A stretch of DNA of 64,000 nt from Hevea brasiliensis (GCF_030052815.1 NC_079502.1:8305481-8369480); one strand, 5' to 3'; positions 1 through 12,923 are shown, numbered from the stretch's first letter. Notes: a model not told the origin generated them from the sequence alone. Numbers and translations: made by a program.

Positions 1-64
1 AAGTTTATACAACGTTAATAATCGATTATTAATATATTAACTATTTAATCTCAAAAATATCCTC

Positions 65-1437
65 TTATTTTAAAAAATATTGAGCAGTGAGCGTTCAAAA
101 TATATAAAATCAATTTTAACTAATCTCTATAACTATCTAAAACTAATGCACCTTGTAGAGTGAAATGCAACATCAACAATATTTTCACATCATAACATCA
201 AAAGGCAATTTGGATATAAAATAGTGAATAGATTAATAGATTAAGAAAAAACTTTTAATTTCAGGTTACAGAACTTTTATGAAATTAAATTACAAATTTC
301 ACAATTATGAATGCAACATAAATCGTTAAAGTTTATCTACATAGATATATGCATATAAATGCATGGGCTGATTGAACATATAATAATTACTCTATAAACA
401 CATCATAATGAAATGTGGGATAAATTACCTCAATTGTCCATTAACTTAGGTGGTTATTTTCATTTTAATTACTCAATTTTAATTATTTAATACAAATGAC
501 TCAATACAAATCAAGAAAAGTTATCGTGACATGCAATAGTAGATTTCTGGTAAAAAGGAATAAAATTACCATTTTGCCTTTTTTTCTATTTCTTACATTT
601 ATGTTTAAATTAATTAATAAAATTATCAATAAAATTATTTTATTTTAGGTAAGTTTATTAATAAAATTATTAATAAAAATTTAATTTGTAATGACTTGAA
701 AAGTAATAATAAAATAATAAGTATTAAATTTTAAAATAATATTTTATTAACATATGATATTTTATCAATATTCTAATTTTTATTAAAAATAATAAATAAT
801 AATCTATAAATTTATTTTTATTAAACAATAATTTAATTTTAGTTAAAAAAAAAGAAGTTGAATTTGAAAATAGCAAAAAAGTTAAATTAACATTTTATAA
901 CATTAAATTAAATTCAGTTTATAATTTTTATTTTAATAAATTAAAATTAAATGAATAAAATAAAATGATAATCTAAATTGAAAATAGTCGGCACAATTTA
1001 TCCATAAAACTTGGCCCACGTGACACATAAAAGAAATGCATTATTTGTGAATATTTGTTTAACCTATTATAAAAAAAAATTTAATTTATAATAATAAAAT
1101 TTCACATTAAAAAATTTCCCAAAACTACATGTTTATAAATATAATTTTAATATTTTTTATAAAATATATTTTATTTTTTTTATAAAATAAATTATTATGA
1201 TAATATTAATATTTTTATTATAGATCGATATAATAATTGAAATCATCAATATTTTTTGAGCAGAGAAAACATAACGTTTATTAGTTTTGCCACTTGGTCT
1301 TTAAATAAATTTTAAAAATCATCAAAGTTTATATTTTAAATTTTTTAAAATAAAATTAAAATTTCTAAAATTTAAATAAAATTAAAATACAAAAAATGTT
1401 CATAAAATAATAAAATTTAAAATTTTGGGATGTCACA
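65..1437 (-). mobile_element. Interrupted remnant of the 2.6-kb Gypsy LTR, reversed
   Basis: Two blocks match the reverse complement of the solo LTR at 8038–10679. About 1283–1437 corresponds to the LTR 5' end, with the terminal TGTGACATCC-like start at 1437 reading leftwards. About 65–400 corresponds to a region some 1.65–2.1 kb into the LTR, including the stretch around GAACGCTCACT. The LTR middle is absent, and 400–1283 holds other AT-rich repeat sequence, including one copy of a direct repeat. No target-site duplication could be placed. It is an old, truncated copy with no coding content. Confidence 0.75.
1021..1283 (+). repeat. Direct repeat, copy 1 (about 263 bp)
   Basis: This segment is nearly identical to 1831–2103, in the same orientation. 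Both run from a GTGACAC-like start through a shared block with TAGATCGATATAATAATTG to CATAACGTTTATTA. The right edge of this copy abuts the reversed LTR remnant. It could be a non-autonomous transposon present twice or a local duplication; terminal inverted repeats were not identified. Confidence 0.75.
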
Positions 1438-1830
1438 TTAAAAAAATCTAAATTTGAGTAATTATCGATGAAAATTAGCCATATTGATCACAAGCAATTT
1501 CCTCTCATTCAAAAATCCTTAAAAATTAAAATTTTAATATTTATTATTTTTTAATAAATTTTCTCATGAAAAATGATTATTTGAAAAGAATTGTTACCTT
1601 AATTTATGTACATTTTTCTTCCATCTCTTCGTAAAGAAGAAACAAATTGGATGAGAATAATACATAATACACATGATCACTTAATTTTATAAATATTTTT
1701 ATAAAATTACTAAATTTTAATTTTTTTTAAAATTTATTAAATACCAATTTAATTTTATAAAAGCTATTGTAATTATAAATTAAAATTTTATAAAAGAATT
1801 AAAATTTTGTTTGTGAATGAAATGCATTGT

Positions 1831-2103
1831 TTGTGACACGCAATAGAAATGCATTGTTTGTGAATATTTGTTTAGCCTATTATAAAAAAAATTTTAATTT
1901 ATAATAATAAAATTTTACATTAAAAATTTTCTCAAAACTACATATAACGTTTATAAATATAATTTTAATATTTTTCATGAAATATATTTTATTTTTTTTT
2001 TATAAAATAAATTATTATGATAATATTAATATTTTTATTATAGATCGATATAATAATTGAAATCATCAATATTTTTTGAGCAGAGAAAACATAACGTTTA
2101 TTA
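1831..2103 (+). repeat. Direct repeat, copy 2 (about 270 bp)
   Basis: Second copy of the element described at 1021–1283, lying about 0.8 kb downstream. It differs by scattered substitutions and a few small indels (for example an extra ATAACG-like insertion near 1944). No open reading frame is present. Confidence 0.75.
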
Positions 2104-2766
2104 TTTTTTTAACCTAAAAATATATTATAATAGGTTTAATAAATTTTTATAAAATAAAATTAAAATTAATAAATATTTTAATAATAAATTAAAATGAAAA
2201 GATAAAGATAAAATACATAATAAAATTTAAGAATGAATTATGAAAATTATATAAAAAAATAATTTATTCACGATTTTATTAAGAAATTATTATAATTTTA
2301 TTCTGAAATTTATTCTGTCTCTATTATTTTTATGTGTGTTTAAAAAATAAATTGCCACGACGCCAACTTGCAAAATCCAGCTCATCCACTTGGTTATTTG
2401 CTCATTCGTCCACCTGGGCTTGTGGGGCTCACAGATTCCACATGCGTCTCTAATCTCCTTCCGTCCATTGCTCATTCATTCTGCACATCCTGTCACTAAT
2501 TATACAGTCATCCGCCCCGTTTGAGCTTGAGAAATTATCTTTCACAGCTTGCGCGTGTTCTCTACGATTCTGACAGAGTAGAAACAACGATTGCCACGTT
2601 GGCCCCTAAACGTGCCATTACATAATTGGGTATTAAACAAATTAATTTCCGAAATGGAAGTTGTCTTACTAGCTCTCAGTGTCTGCTTCTTTCATTTTGT
2701 CTTTAAATTCTTCCAAAGATTTAGCGTCCAGTTTCTTCAGCTCTCTAATACTGAAAGCTCTCAAAA

Positions 2767-4921
2767 ATGGCTTCCCTTAGCTTCACTGCTTTGATTTTTG
2801 GTCTTTGTTTTTGGGTTTCTCTAACATCACCTGCTCTCTCTCAGACCTGCTCATCTCCGAAATTCACCGGCAACGATTTGTATGCTCACTGTGTAGACCT
2901 TCCTACGCTCACTTCCTACCTCCACTTCTCCTACAATTCCTCTAATTCTACTCTTTCTATTGCCTTCCTCGCTTCCCCTTCGTCGTCGGGTGGCTGGGTT
3001 TCGTGGGCTATAAACCCGACTGGCACTGGAATGTTTGGGGCTCAGGCGCTTGTTGGCTACAAGGATTCCGCAGGTCCTATGACTGTTAAAACGTACAACG
3101 TCAGCTCTGCCGCTTCGGTGGTGCAATCCAAATTGGCTTTTGATGTGTGGGACGAACAGGCAGAGGAGGATAACGGCGTCATGAGGATCTTTGCGAAAAT
3201 TAAGGTTCCGGCGGACTTGGCAGCGAAGGGGGTGGTGAATCAGGTGTGGCAGGTGGGTCCCAGCGTCGATTCCAAAGGGGTACTGACGCCACACCCCATG
3301 CAGTCTCCAAATTTGAACGCCAAGGGAACATTGGATTTGAAAGGAGGACAGAGTGTCGCTACCGGTGGAGTGGACTCCAAGACTAAAAAGAGAAATGTGA
3401 GTTTGCTTTAGTAATTTTTCTCTGTTTCTCTCTCTTTCTCTCCCTCTGGTAGTGAATTGGATTCTTCGGAACATATTTTTCTTTTTCTCCTTCTTTCTTT
3501 TCTCCTCCCTTTCTGTTTACTGTTTTCTTTTATGATTTGTTTTTCAACAAGGAAATTTATATTAACGGAAATTTTCCTTAAAAATCAAAGTTTTTTTATG
3601 TTTAATTATTTTGGGAAACCTGAGCACACCAAGTTTCATGCTTGTTTCTTGCTGAAATTGAACATGGGTAATTTCACAGTTTTTGATCTTTTGTTGATCG
3701 GGAAATATCCCTCTCCCCCCCCCCCCCCAAAAAAAAAAAAAAAAAAACCAGTCGATAATACTAACCGAAGGGCAATAAAAAAAGAAAGCATTTGGATTAC
3801 ATATAAGAAGTGAAATTATAGACTAGATATGTAGGAATTTGTTGTGGGATGTTGCCAAATTATGATCATTTGATGATTTTCCTGCCAGATTCATGGGGTG
3901 CTGAATGCTGTGAGCTGGGGAGTTCTGTTTCCAATTGGAATTATAATAGCACGTTACCTGAGACCTTTCCAGTCTGCAGATCCAGCGTGGTTTTATCTCC
4001 ATGTTTCTTGCCAGGTCTCTGCCTATGCTATTGGGGTTGCTGGGTGGGGTACTGGTTTGAAGCTTGGAAGTGAATCAAAGGGCATTCAGTGGACTGCTCA
4101 TCGGAATATTGGGATCTCCCTTTTCTCTTTAGCAACGCTACAGGTAAATTCTTTTTCAATGATCAATGTGGCGAGGAGAAAGGGGAAAAAAATTGTGAAG
4201 GTTTTTGGGAGGGCGCCAGAGTTTAGCCCTATGCACACTGAACTTCATGATTTTATATGTGGCCAGTTTTTTCTTTGAAACAACATACCCTTAAATTTTG
4301 TTCCCCACTCGTTTGTTAAATCCTGGTGAGAGATTTTTATCGAATCTGGTCCTGGATTGAATTGAAAAGAAACTTCTTTTGGTCTTTGGTACTCATGTAT
4401 CTACGGAAAAATTTTTGGGATAATTACCTGTTTTTCCCGTTCTTTCCTTCTCTAGTAGGAAACTTGATATTTATGTCTTTTTTCTGTATTTATCCCTCTT
4501 CTTGGCTGGCAATGGTGCCAATGAGTGAGATCTGGCAATTGGTTTATTGTGAAGTATGGGAATTGATTTTGAATATTTATTCTGATGGGTACTATTTGGT
4601 TGGTTCTCTCAGATTTTTGCATTGTTCTTGAGACCGAAGAAGGACCACAAATACCGATTCTATTGGAATATCTACCATCACGGTGTTGGATATGCCATAC
4701 TTGTCCTTGGCATTGTGAATGTGTTCAAAGGTCTAGACATCTTGCACCCTGAACAGAAGTGGAAATCGACTTACATAATTGTGATTGCAGTCTTGGGTGG
4801 GATTGCTTTGTTGATGGAAATAATTACTTGGATAGCAGTCTTGAGAAGGTCTCAGAAATCCACCAAGCCCTATGATGGATACAACAATGGACAAGGCAGG
4901 CAACAACCATTCAATGCATGA
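2767..4921 (+). CDS. Cytochrome b561 and DOMON domain-containing protein
   Basis: Three exons, 2767–3396, 3889–4143 and 4613–4921, with GT–AG introns in phase 0, give a 397-aa protein, the usual size for this plant family. Residues 1–25 form a signal peptide ending near ALSQ. A DOMON domain occupies about 45–180, with candidate haem ligands Met89 and His176 by analogy to AIR12. A b561 domain of about five transmembrane helices follows from about 205. Its four regularly spaced histidines (His212, 248, 281, 317) are those expected to bind two b haems. By family knowledge it is an ascorbate-reducible trans-plasma-membrane electron carrier linking cytosolic reductant to apoplastic acceptors. The hydrophilic tail ends in a Gly/Gln/Asn-rich stretch. 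The start is the first ATG giving a signal peptide. It is not linked functionally to its neighbours. Partners and substrates cannot be read from sequence. Confidence 0.95.
3715..3747 (+). repeat. C14–A19 homopolymer junction in intron 1
   Basis: Fourteen C residues are followed directly by nineteen A residues inside the first intron of the DOMON–b561 gene. This is a length-unstable tract and a likely assembly or polymerase error point; it does not touch a splice site. Confidence 0.9.
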
Positions 4922-7900
4922 CCAACCAATTTGATATTTGGTCTCCCTAGTAGAGATATGATTTTGTATTACCCTTTTCACAACTTGAGATTCTACTAGG
5001 CCTACCTTCTTTTAGAACGCTTTCACTTCTCTTTTACTTGATATCTTGTAAAATGGTTTGGCTTCACATGATACAGATTTGTATTTCACTTCCTCTTTTT
5101 CTGCTACTCCTATAGTTAGGGTACAACACTTAGTGGCATGTATGTTTAATGAACAGATTTCTGAAGTGAAATTATTCATGGTTTTTCTTCTCTTTGATTT
5201 GTCAAGATTGCTTGCACTTCTCTATAAATTCCCGTGACAGAGACTTCCATCACGAGACGGTCCATGTTGTTGCTGCTATCAATAATAATCAATCCTACTT
5301 TTGTGGTAGGATGGGTTATCTTATATTTTATATAATATTTTCTAAAGGGAAATTAAAGGGCCTCGTGTTTGATGCAAATTTGTCAAGTTTCAGATAGGAA
5401 ATTTCATGAAGTTTCTAGGAGTGGCTGAGGGGCTCTAATGTCATAATCTGATTTAACAAACTAAAGCCTCTAATGGAATCCTATATTACCTAACTATCAT
5501 CAACTAAAGACACTTTGCTCAACCGTAATTTACTGAACCTTATTTTTAATTGAGACTTTTCATTAAAAATCCTTAGGAGGCAGGCATACACATGCTTCTG
5601 GTCCCCCTCTGCTTTCCCTATCTTCATTATTTCATCATTTCATAATTGCGTATCTTCTGTTCATCTATTGCATAGTTTGCTTTGTTTATGGATTCCAATT
5701 CCTTGACCCCTTTCTACAAGGCATTGGTTGCCTTGTCTTCTCATAATCAAAAGCCTAACTTATAAGGAGAGAATTTTTGGGTTCCTTCTCACACCTAATG
5801 ACAATGACATGCCTAGTTTTGTCAATAACTCCTCTAATTACTTCCTATTTGAGGATCTACCATTTTACAGCAGTTAATTCCCTTGTAAATCAGAATCATT
5901 ATTATAACATGAATAACATTAATTTTTATTTTTTTTTATAGAGCTTTCATTAAATCTGAATTAAAAATTTCATACTATTACAATTTTATAAAAAATTTAA
6001 GATAAACTACTTGTACAAAATATAATAGTAATTAATTTAGGTTAAAAGATTTGATTATGTTGATAAAGTATTTGATTTAACCATTCTGCAGAAAGTATAC
6101 TCTACTCAGTGATAATCTACCATCGCTTGACTTCATAATTTTTCTTCGAGTTTGATTTGAAAATCATCATAATTTGATATACCCATAAAAAGAAAATTTG
6201 TACCTGTTATCATTGCGCTCCTATCTAAATAATAAAATAAAATATCTAATAACTTTATAATAATAATAATAATAATAAAACATTGTTAGAACGAAGGAAA
6301 CAACAAAATTCACATAAGAAGAAATATCAAATCCTCGCAAAAAAGGAGATAATAAATTTTCTTAAAAGATGAGACAGAATTTAGATCTATCAACAACAAT
6401 AAACTGAGAACAAACATTGATCTGTTTCAAAAAGATAAATATTTAGAGATTATAAAAAAAAATATAAAATAAATATAAGAAAATTGAACAAAAAAGGAGG
6501 GTAAGCATCCGTGGCCACTGCAGCTTATAAGAGAGAGAGAGAGAGATAACTTAGGGACAGATTGTTTTAATTATATACTTTGTATCAACTTTAATGTATC
6601 ATGAAAAAATCAATCATTTGTAATGAGACCAAAAAATAATTAAAATGATTATCTTAGCATAATTTACTAATCAAACCTTAATTAACAATATAATTTTACT
6701 CTTAACTTACAATTGTCAAATTTTATTTCAATTGTTAAAGATTATTATAATTGCATTCATTTTTTTTTATCAAACTTTTGACTAATCCACCACTACTTGT
6801 AACAATTCGAATCCACCACTCTTAATTAATGAGTTTTAATTTATTGATATTAGAATTAATTTTACAATAATAAAATTTTGAGTTAAATTTTTATTAAAGT
6901 TAATTATACTAAAAAAAATTAAAGGGGAGAAAAAGTTGGTAGGATTTTGTTTGGAGATGAATGGGAAGGCGTAGGGAAGGAGACTAGGGGGAGTATTTGG
7001 AACGCAACCTGAAAGCTTTCCTAATGGTATGATGCATTTTCTCTAGAAAAAGATGCTTTGATTATGACCTTCCACCACAAGTAGCTCCCCCCACTTTAAT
7101 TTCTCTTTCTGACCACTAATTGCCAATCATGATTAGTGAGGAACACAATTCATTCAATCTACTTTCCAGTTTCCACACCATGGAGAACAATTCTCGCCCA
7201 TAAATTTAATTTTATTTTATTTTATTAAAAAAAATCAATTTAAATACTTTTTAATGAAATTTTTATATTAAAAAATTATTTTTTTTTTATTTTTTAGATT
7301 ATGTTGAAATTAATATATATATATATATATGTTCTCAGTTTTTAAAAATTAATAATTTTTTTTTATTTTGGTTCTTTCAAATTAAATGTCTATTTAACTA
7401 GTTTTCTACCAATTTTTTATTAATTGTCTGAAAAATAAATAAAATATTCTTAAAAATAAATTATTTCTTAGATCTTAAATTATGTTAAAATTAAGGACAA
7501 ATTATAATATTATAATTTAATCTCTAAAATTTAATAAAACTTATAATTTAGATATTATATTTTCAAAATTATATAATTTACTTTTTAAAATTTGATAAAA
7601 CATATAAGTTAGTATTTAATGTTAAAATTTCGTTAAGTTACTATTAATTTTAGTAAGAATATCAAAATATTCTTATTTTTACTCTTAATTTAAAAATAAT
7701 TTAATTTTTAAAATTTTATTTTCTTAATAATTTAATTCCTTGAGTTTTATTTTATTAATAATTTAGTCTTTATATTTTTAAAATATAGGCACATTAAATT
7801 AAAAATTTTAAATTTAAATTATTAAAATATAAATTAATTACTTTAAGATCCTTAAAATTTTTTATTAATTAAAAAATATTCATATATTTTACAAATTGAC

Positions 7901-8037
7901 AATTAAATATTATAACTATTTATAAATAAGTAATTATAAGTTAGTAAGATTTTATTTACGTCATTATTATTTTAATAATATAAATAACTATATAAATTTA
8001 TTAATTTATAATATTTTCATATATTATATTATATTAT
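4922..8037. other. 3' flank of the b561 gene and AT-rich intergenic DNA
   Basis: No credible gene was seen. The first few hundred bases are probably 3' UTR, though I found no clean AATAAA. The rest is AT-rich, with a short (GA)n run near 6530–6546, an (AAT)n run near 6256–6278 and a (TA)n run near 7313–7330. A less AT-rich patch at about 6950–7200 has no long ORF and no recognisable motif. Confidence 0.6.
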
Positions 8038-10679
8038 TGTAACACCCCAAAATTTTAAATTTTATTATTTTATGAGCATTTTTGGTATTTTAATTTTATT
8101 TAAATTTTAGGAATTTTTTTGAGATTTTTCGGATTTTAAAAATCGGGTTCGATTTTCCGAAAATATAAACTTTGATGATTTTTAAAAATTAATTTAAAGA
8201 CCACGTGGCAAAACTAAAAATATATTTAAAGTTTAAGAATTTTTCTGAGTTTTCTGAAATTTTTTCGGAATTTTTGGACCTCATTTTCGGTCCCGAGGCA
8301 GAGTAAAAATTCAAAATTTTGTATTCCGAATCGAACCGGTCGAATCGAACCGGACCGGATCGGACCGATCAAATCGGACCGGCTCCTTTTTCTTCTTCTC
8401 TTTTCTTCCGCGCGTCCCGACCTCATCCCCTTCTCTCTCTCTTTTCTCTCTCCTCCCTCCTCCCCTTGCCGCGCCGCCACCTCCCCTGCCTCCCCACCTC
8501 ACTGGCGCCCCACTTCAGCCCTCCCCCACGGCCGGCCGCCGCCTGGAATGCTGGAAAACGGCTCCAGAAGCAACGCGCAGCGCGAGCGCGACCGTTCACC
8601 TTCCCGGCCAAAATCCGGTCGATCCGGCCACCAATCGGACCGGGTCTTGTGTCTAAACTCATCTACTCGTCGAGAGCTTTCCATAGACACCAAGAACACC
8701 GAAATTCATTAAGCGGTTTGTCCAATTTTTGCCCGGGAAGTTTTAGCCCATTTTGACTTTCGGGCTAGATTTCTCACAAATCGTGAATCTCACGAGAAAA
8801 CCGAGAGTACCAGAGCGCTCCACTCGTCAAGAGCTTCGCGGCGACATAAATTTCGAATTTTTCTGACACCATTTTTCGATGGGTCCCACGGAACTTCGCA
8901 GTGTCTTTCCGAGCATTAAATGAGCTTAGAAAATTCTGAAAAATTTATGTACTAACCCCCGTGTTGTGGGCTTCGTGTAGGTATCCTTAATTCGCAGAAA
9001 TTCGACAGTTGACCGGTGCAGTGAATTTCGCCGCATAAACTGCACGAAAAGTCTCCGAATTGGCCCGAGGTTTTGGCTACCCCCCCATTGTCAGACATCC
9101 CGAGCGCGTTCCCGAAGTCAGAATCGGCAAAGGTAAACCCGAACCTTACTTTTTCGTAATTTTCTAGTGCTTAAATAGGATTAAAAATCCATAAAATATT
9201 CGTGGTAGCTCAGAAAATTATGATTCTTTTTGCAATAGCCTAGTAATATTGCTAAGGACCGCGGGGCAAAGTTTTAGAATTTTTATAGCTTATTTGGGCA
9301 GTTTTTGCAAAAATGATCAATTATAAGGACTAAATTGAAATTTTACGTATTGTGATGGATGACTGATTTGATGGGCCCAGGAGGGGCTGTGTGATGTGAT
9401 TGAGTTGTGGATATATGGATTGTGAATATAGAAGTGTGTTTTAAGCCATTTTGCAGGTTGGGTAGGTCCTAGGTATAGGAGAGACTCTGCCGAATTTTCG
9501 GCACGACTTATGACGTATTTGGTCTTTTCTTGATTTGTATTGAGTCATGTGTATTAAATAATTGTAATGTAATTGTCAGGTGAGCCGGGACAGCCTTCTT
9601 CCTCCGCCCAGCCGCCCTAGTGACCGTTGTCAAGTCTGTGAGTAAAATATTAATTTTAATTGTAATTTCACTATTATTATATGTTCAAGCATGCCCATGC
9701 ATCACTTATATGCATATATCTATGTAGATAAACTTTAGGCACGATTTATGTTGCATTCATAACTGTGAAAGTGCCATGTATGTTGTTGTGGTAATTTGGA
9801 GCAGTGTGTGTGCGTTGGCGTACGTGTGATGTGGTGTGGACTATGGATAGGACGGGTAGACACGGCTTGAGATCTTCGTTGGGACCAGGTCCTTTGGGGT
9901 AGACACGGCTTGAGTTCTTCGCTGGGACCCCGATTTGGTTATTAAGTGGAAGTCCGAGTTGAGTTCTTCGCTGGCGCAGTTGGAATTAAGAGAGCTGTAT
10001 AGGGAATCAGCTCCCATATATTATGATTGATATTATTGGATGTGTGAGTGCTCCAAATTACCTTTTTGATGTTATGATGTGAAAATGTTGTTGATGTTGC
10101 ATTTCACTCTACAGGATGCATTAGTTTTAGATAGTTATAGAGATTATGGTTAAAATTGATATTTTACTCTCTGAGTCGAACGCTCACTCCTGTTCAATAT
10201 TTTTTTCAGGCTACAGGAGGATTTTATTGTGGTTAACCTGCTTTTCTTCTTCGCAGGTTGTTATTCAATATTTGTATAATTTTATTTACTCCTAGATTTT
10301 TCCGCATGTGTTAGAATTATTTAAATGATTCGGGTCTGTAATATAATTGTTATGTGGACCTGTAAAATTATTATATGCATGTTTGATGGACTGGATAAGG
10401 GAGCTAAGCTCCCATTTATCTTTATGTTGATTTGAGTATGTGGAGGGTGAGCTGAGCTCCCCAAGTGATGATATATTTTGTTTACAGGTCGGGTGAGTCA
10501 AAAACTCCCCGTTGAAAGGTCCACTTTATGACCGGACTCCGTCCGGTTGTTTTGTTGATATTGGGCCCAAATGGGCCTTAGAGTTGGGTTAGTGAATAGT
10601 TAGGCTTACTACATGCATCGGGGGCTTTAGGCTTGCCCAGGTCTTAGTGCCGGTCCGGCCCATAGGTTGGGTTGTGACA
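8038..10679 (+). mobile_element. Solo LTR of a Ty3/Gypsy (chromovirus-like) element
   Basis: A 2642-bp LTR begins TGTAACACCC and ends GTTGTGACA. The 5-bp duplication ATTAT flanks it on both sides (8033–8037 and 10680–10684). No internal domain is present, so this is the product of LTR–LTR recombination. It matches both LTRs of the element at 37007–49132, which assigns it to that family. The first 400 bp are AT-rich; then come a pyrimidine-rich and GC-rich block (about 8380–8660), a short tandem repeat (9854–9980) and an AT-rich 3' part. Open frames in the GC-rich block appear to be composition effects. Confidence 0.95.
9854..9980 (+). repeat. 43-bp tandem repeat inside the LTR
   Basis: Two good copies and one decayed copy of a unit containing GGGTAGACACGGCTTGAG, GATCTTCG/GTTCTTCG and CTGGGACC. 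The same array is visible in the related LTRs near 38978, 40652 and 48296, so it is an ancestral LTR feature, possibly regulatory. Confidence 0.85.
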
Positions 10680-10689
10680 ATTATTATAT

Positions 10690-10694
<5 letters not shown>

Positions 10695-10768
<74 letters not shown>
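10695..10768 (+). repeat. (TA)37 microsatellite
   Basis: A 74-bp uninterrupted TA dinucleotide run just downstream of the solo LTR and its target duplication. It is likely polymorphic in length. Confidence 0.95.
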
Positions 10769-10770
<2 letters not shown>

Positions 10771-12590
10771 TGTAAATTATTATTAAAATAAAACTTTAAG
10801 GTCTAAATTGTTTTTAAATTTAAAATAAAATTAAAAATATTTTGTTAATTTTATTTAAATTTATAAGAAATTAACTGTAATTTTAATGATAAGGATTAAT
10901 TTATAAATTTATTAGAATATTAAAATTAAATTATTTAATTTTAAAACTATGTAAACTAATTTATAAATTCAACAAAATCTTAAGGATTAAATTGTAGGTA
11001 AAATAATTTTTTAAAAACTAAATTATTTTTAAATTAAAAAATAGAGTTCAAAATATTTTAATTATTTTTAATAAAATTAATAATAAATTAACTAAAATTT
11101 TAACAGTATTTATTAAGTTATAATTTTTATTAAATCTAAAAAATTAAATTACTTAATTTTAAAATTATAATAATTAAATTATAATTTTTTAAAACTTTAA
11201 AAATTAAATTATAATTTATTTTAAAATTAATTATATGTTTTGAATATGAATAAACAGAATTAAAATACAAAATTTAAATTTTAAAAATAAAAAAATATAA
11301 ATATTAATTTTGATATAATTAAAAATGAAAAAATAGTTTATCCAAATTAAAAACTAATTTGTCAATCGTAACGTCCTCTCGACGAAATGCAGAGTCATTA
11401 TTGTAGATAACGACCATTTTTCATTTTTCAACCTAATAACAATAAGAAAATGGGGCCACGTCACAATGATGTTATGCTGACTAAATAATTTCAATTAATT
11501 AATTAATTAATTAAAAATGCTTTAAGAAAAAGAAATTGATATTACATCACCAATGCGTCACTACTTCATGTTGATAGGTGGACCATTTGGGATGTGGGTC
11601 AACTCAAACCTGTAAGTACGTAAATAGCTAATTCTACTTGACCCCTGACCTGCCGTTCAACCACTGAACAGCTCAGTACTCCAACCTCTCCATTTGTCTT
11701 GTTTCTGTATTTAATGCGGAGCACCAATTCACATGATATTCCTTTTTATAATATTAATATATAATATTTTTTTATATATAAATTATTAAAAAATATTTTA
11801 TTAATATTATAATAAATTATTATTATAAAATAATTTATAATATATTAATTATATATATTTATATTTATATTATATAGATAAATTTTAATTACTTTTATTA
11901 TGAAATTTTTATTAAAAATTTTGAGAAATAAAAATAATAAAAATAAAATTTAAAATAATTAATAAAAATTTTAATTTTATATAATTATATAAAAAATTCA
12001 GTTATAATAAAATATAATGAAAAATGAGTAAAATTTTAAATATTGACATTTATTGAGAGAGAAATCCAAATCTTCACGTATTTGGTTGACTGAGTGGACA
12101 CGTGTTACGTCAGTGGAGACAAGAAGTCAGGCTTTAACCTCACGCTCAGAGCACTTTTATTTATTTATTTATTTATATGCTTCAAACATAATAAAAATAA
12201 TAAAAAAATATAAGTCATATGCTTCTTCGTAAGCATCACAGGCTTGGTAGGACTGATCAGTAATATCTTATTTTCCTTATTTTTTGTACGATTAATTTTG
12301 ATTATAATTTAAATTCGAAATTTTATAAATTTATAAATGATTTTTATACTACAATTTAATTTAAAATGATTTTTTAATAAAATTAATGTGTTTGAAAATG
12401 AAATTGTAAATAATCTTATTAATTTGATTTGAATAATAGAAACTAAAATAAATAGTCTTATTTTATAGAATAATTTAAGTTAATAGGATTTTTATTAAAT
12501 ATTTAATAAAATTCTTGTAAAATTATATTAATTTTGATAAATTTTCAAATGAATTTATTTTTTAATTTATTCAAATAAATTGACTATTCC
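10769..12590. other. AT-rich intergenic DNA
   Basis: No gene supported. A less AT-rich patch at about 11360–11740 has no useful ORF, and 12060–12150 contains a G-box core CACGTG (12099–12104) of unknown relevance. An (ATTA)n run lies near 11493–11513. Confidence 0.6.

Positions 12591-12627
<37 letters not shown>
12591..12627 (+). repeat. (TAA)n microsatellite
   Basis: About twelve TAA units immediately 5' of the small ORF at 12699. Confidence 0.9.
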
Positions 12628-12648
12628 GTATTGGGAATAGCCCAAGAA

Positions 12649-12655
12649 TATAAAA
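12649..12655 (+). promoter_or_regulatory. TATA-like box upstream of the small ORF
   Basis: TATAAAA lies 44 bp before the ATG at 12699. That is close for a plant TATA-to-ATG distance but possible with a very short 5' UTR. Two upstream ATGs (12672, 12685) open short frames that end at 12717–12720. Confidence 0.3.
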
Positions 12656-12698
12656 CCCAACCCATGAGTTTTACTCTAATTATGAATGGAGAGAACCC

Positions 12699-12923
12699 AT
12701 GTATTATATGGCTTTGATGATGAAAAGCAAATACTCATTGGGGAATTGTGAAGGTAGACGCAATGGATTATTTGATCTGCTTGATATGCTTTTGGCAGAG
12801 CTGACAAGGGAGCGTGCAATGGCAATAGATGCAAGACGAGAGTCTCAAGCCAAGGCCCAAGGCATCTTCCTCGACAGCTATGGCTGTGGGTGCTTCCGTT
12901 GGGGCTGCTGTTCGTTTTTGTAA
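12699..12923 (+). CDS. Hypothetical 74-aa protein, not recognised
   Basis: An ORF of 74 codons whose central part is rich in charged residues (LLAELTRERAMAIDARRES, helix-prone). Its end is cysteine- and aromatic-rich (GCGCFRWGCCSFL). Base composition is clearly less AT-rich than the surroundings, which argues for a real or recently functional coding segment. The N-terminal half (MYYMALMMKSKYSLGN) is less convincing. The true start could be elsewhere, or GAAG at about 12750 could be a splice boundary. I do not recognise a family. The cysteines at the end could be lipid-modified or metal-binding, but that is speculation. It could be a small peptide gene, a retrocopy or a gene fragment. Confidence 0.3.
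   Translation: MYYMALMMKSKYSLGNCEGRRNGLFDLLDMLLAELTRERAMAIDARRESQAKAQGIFLDSYGCGCFRWGCCSFL

Noticed and set aside
2851..3474. 207-codon minus-strand ORF
   Set aside because: Shadow of exon 1 of the DOMON–b561 gene on the opposite strand; Arg/Ser-rich with no domain.
8319..8756. 145-codon plus-strand ORF inside the solo LTR (a comparable frame at 37338–37736)
   Set aside because: It sits in the GC-rich, pyrimidine-rich block of the LTR, where stops are rare. It has no domain, its N-terminus diverges freely between copies, and frames on the other strand are equally open.
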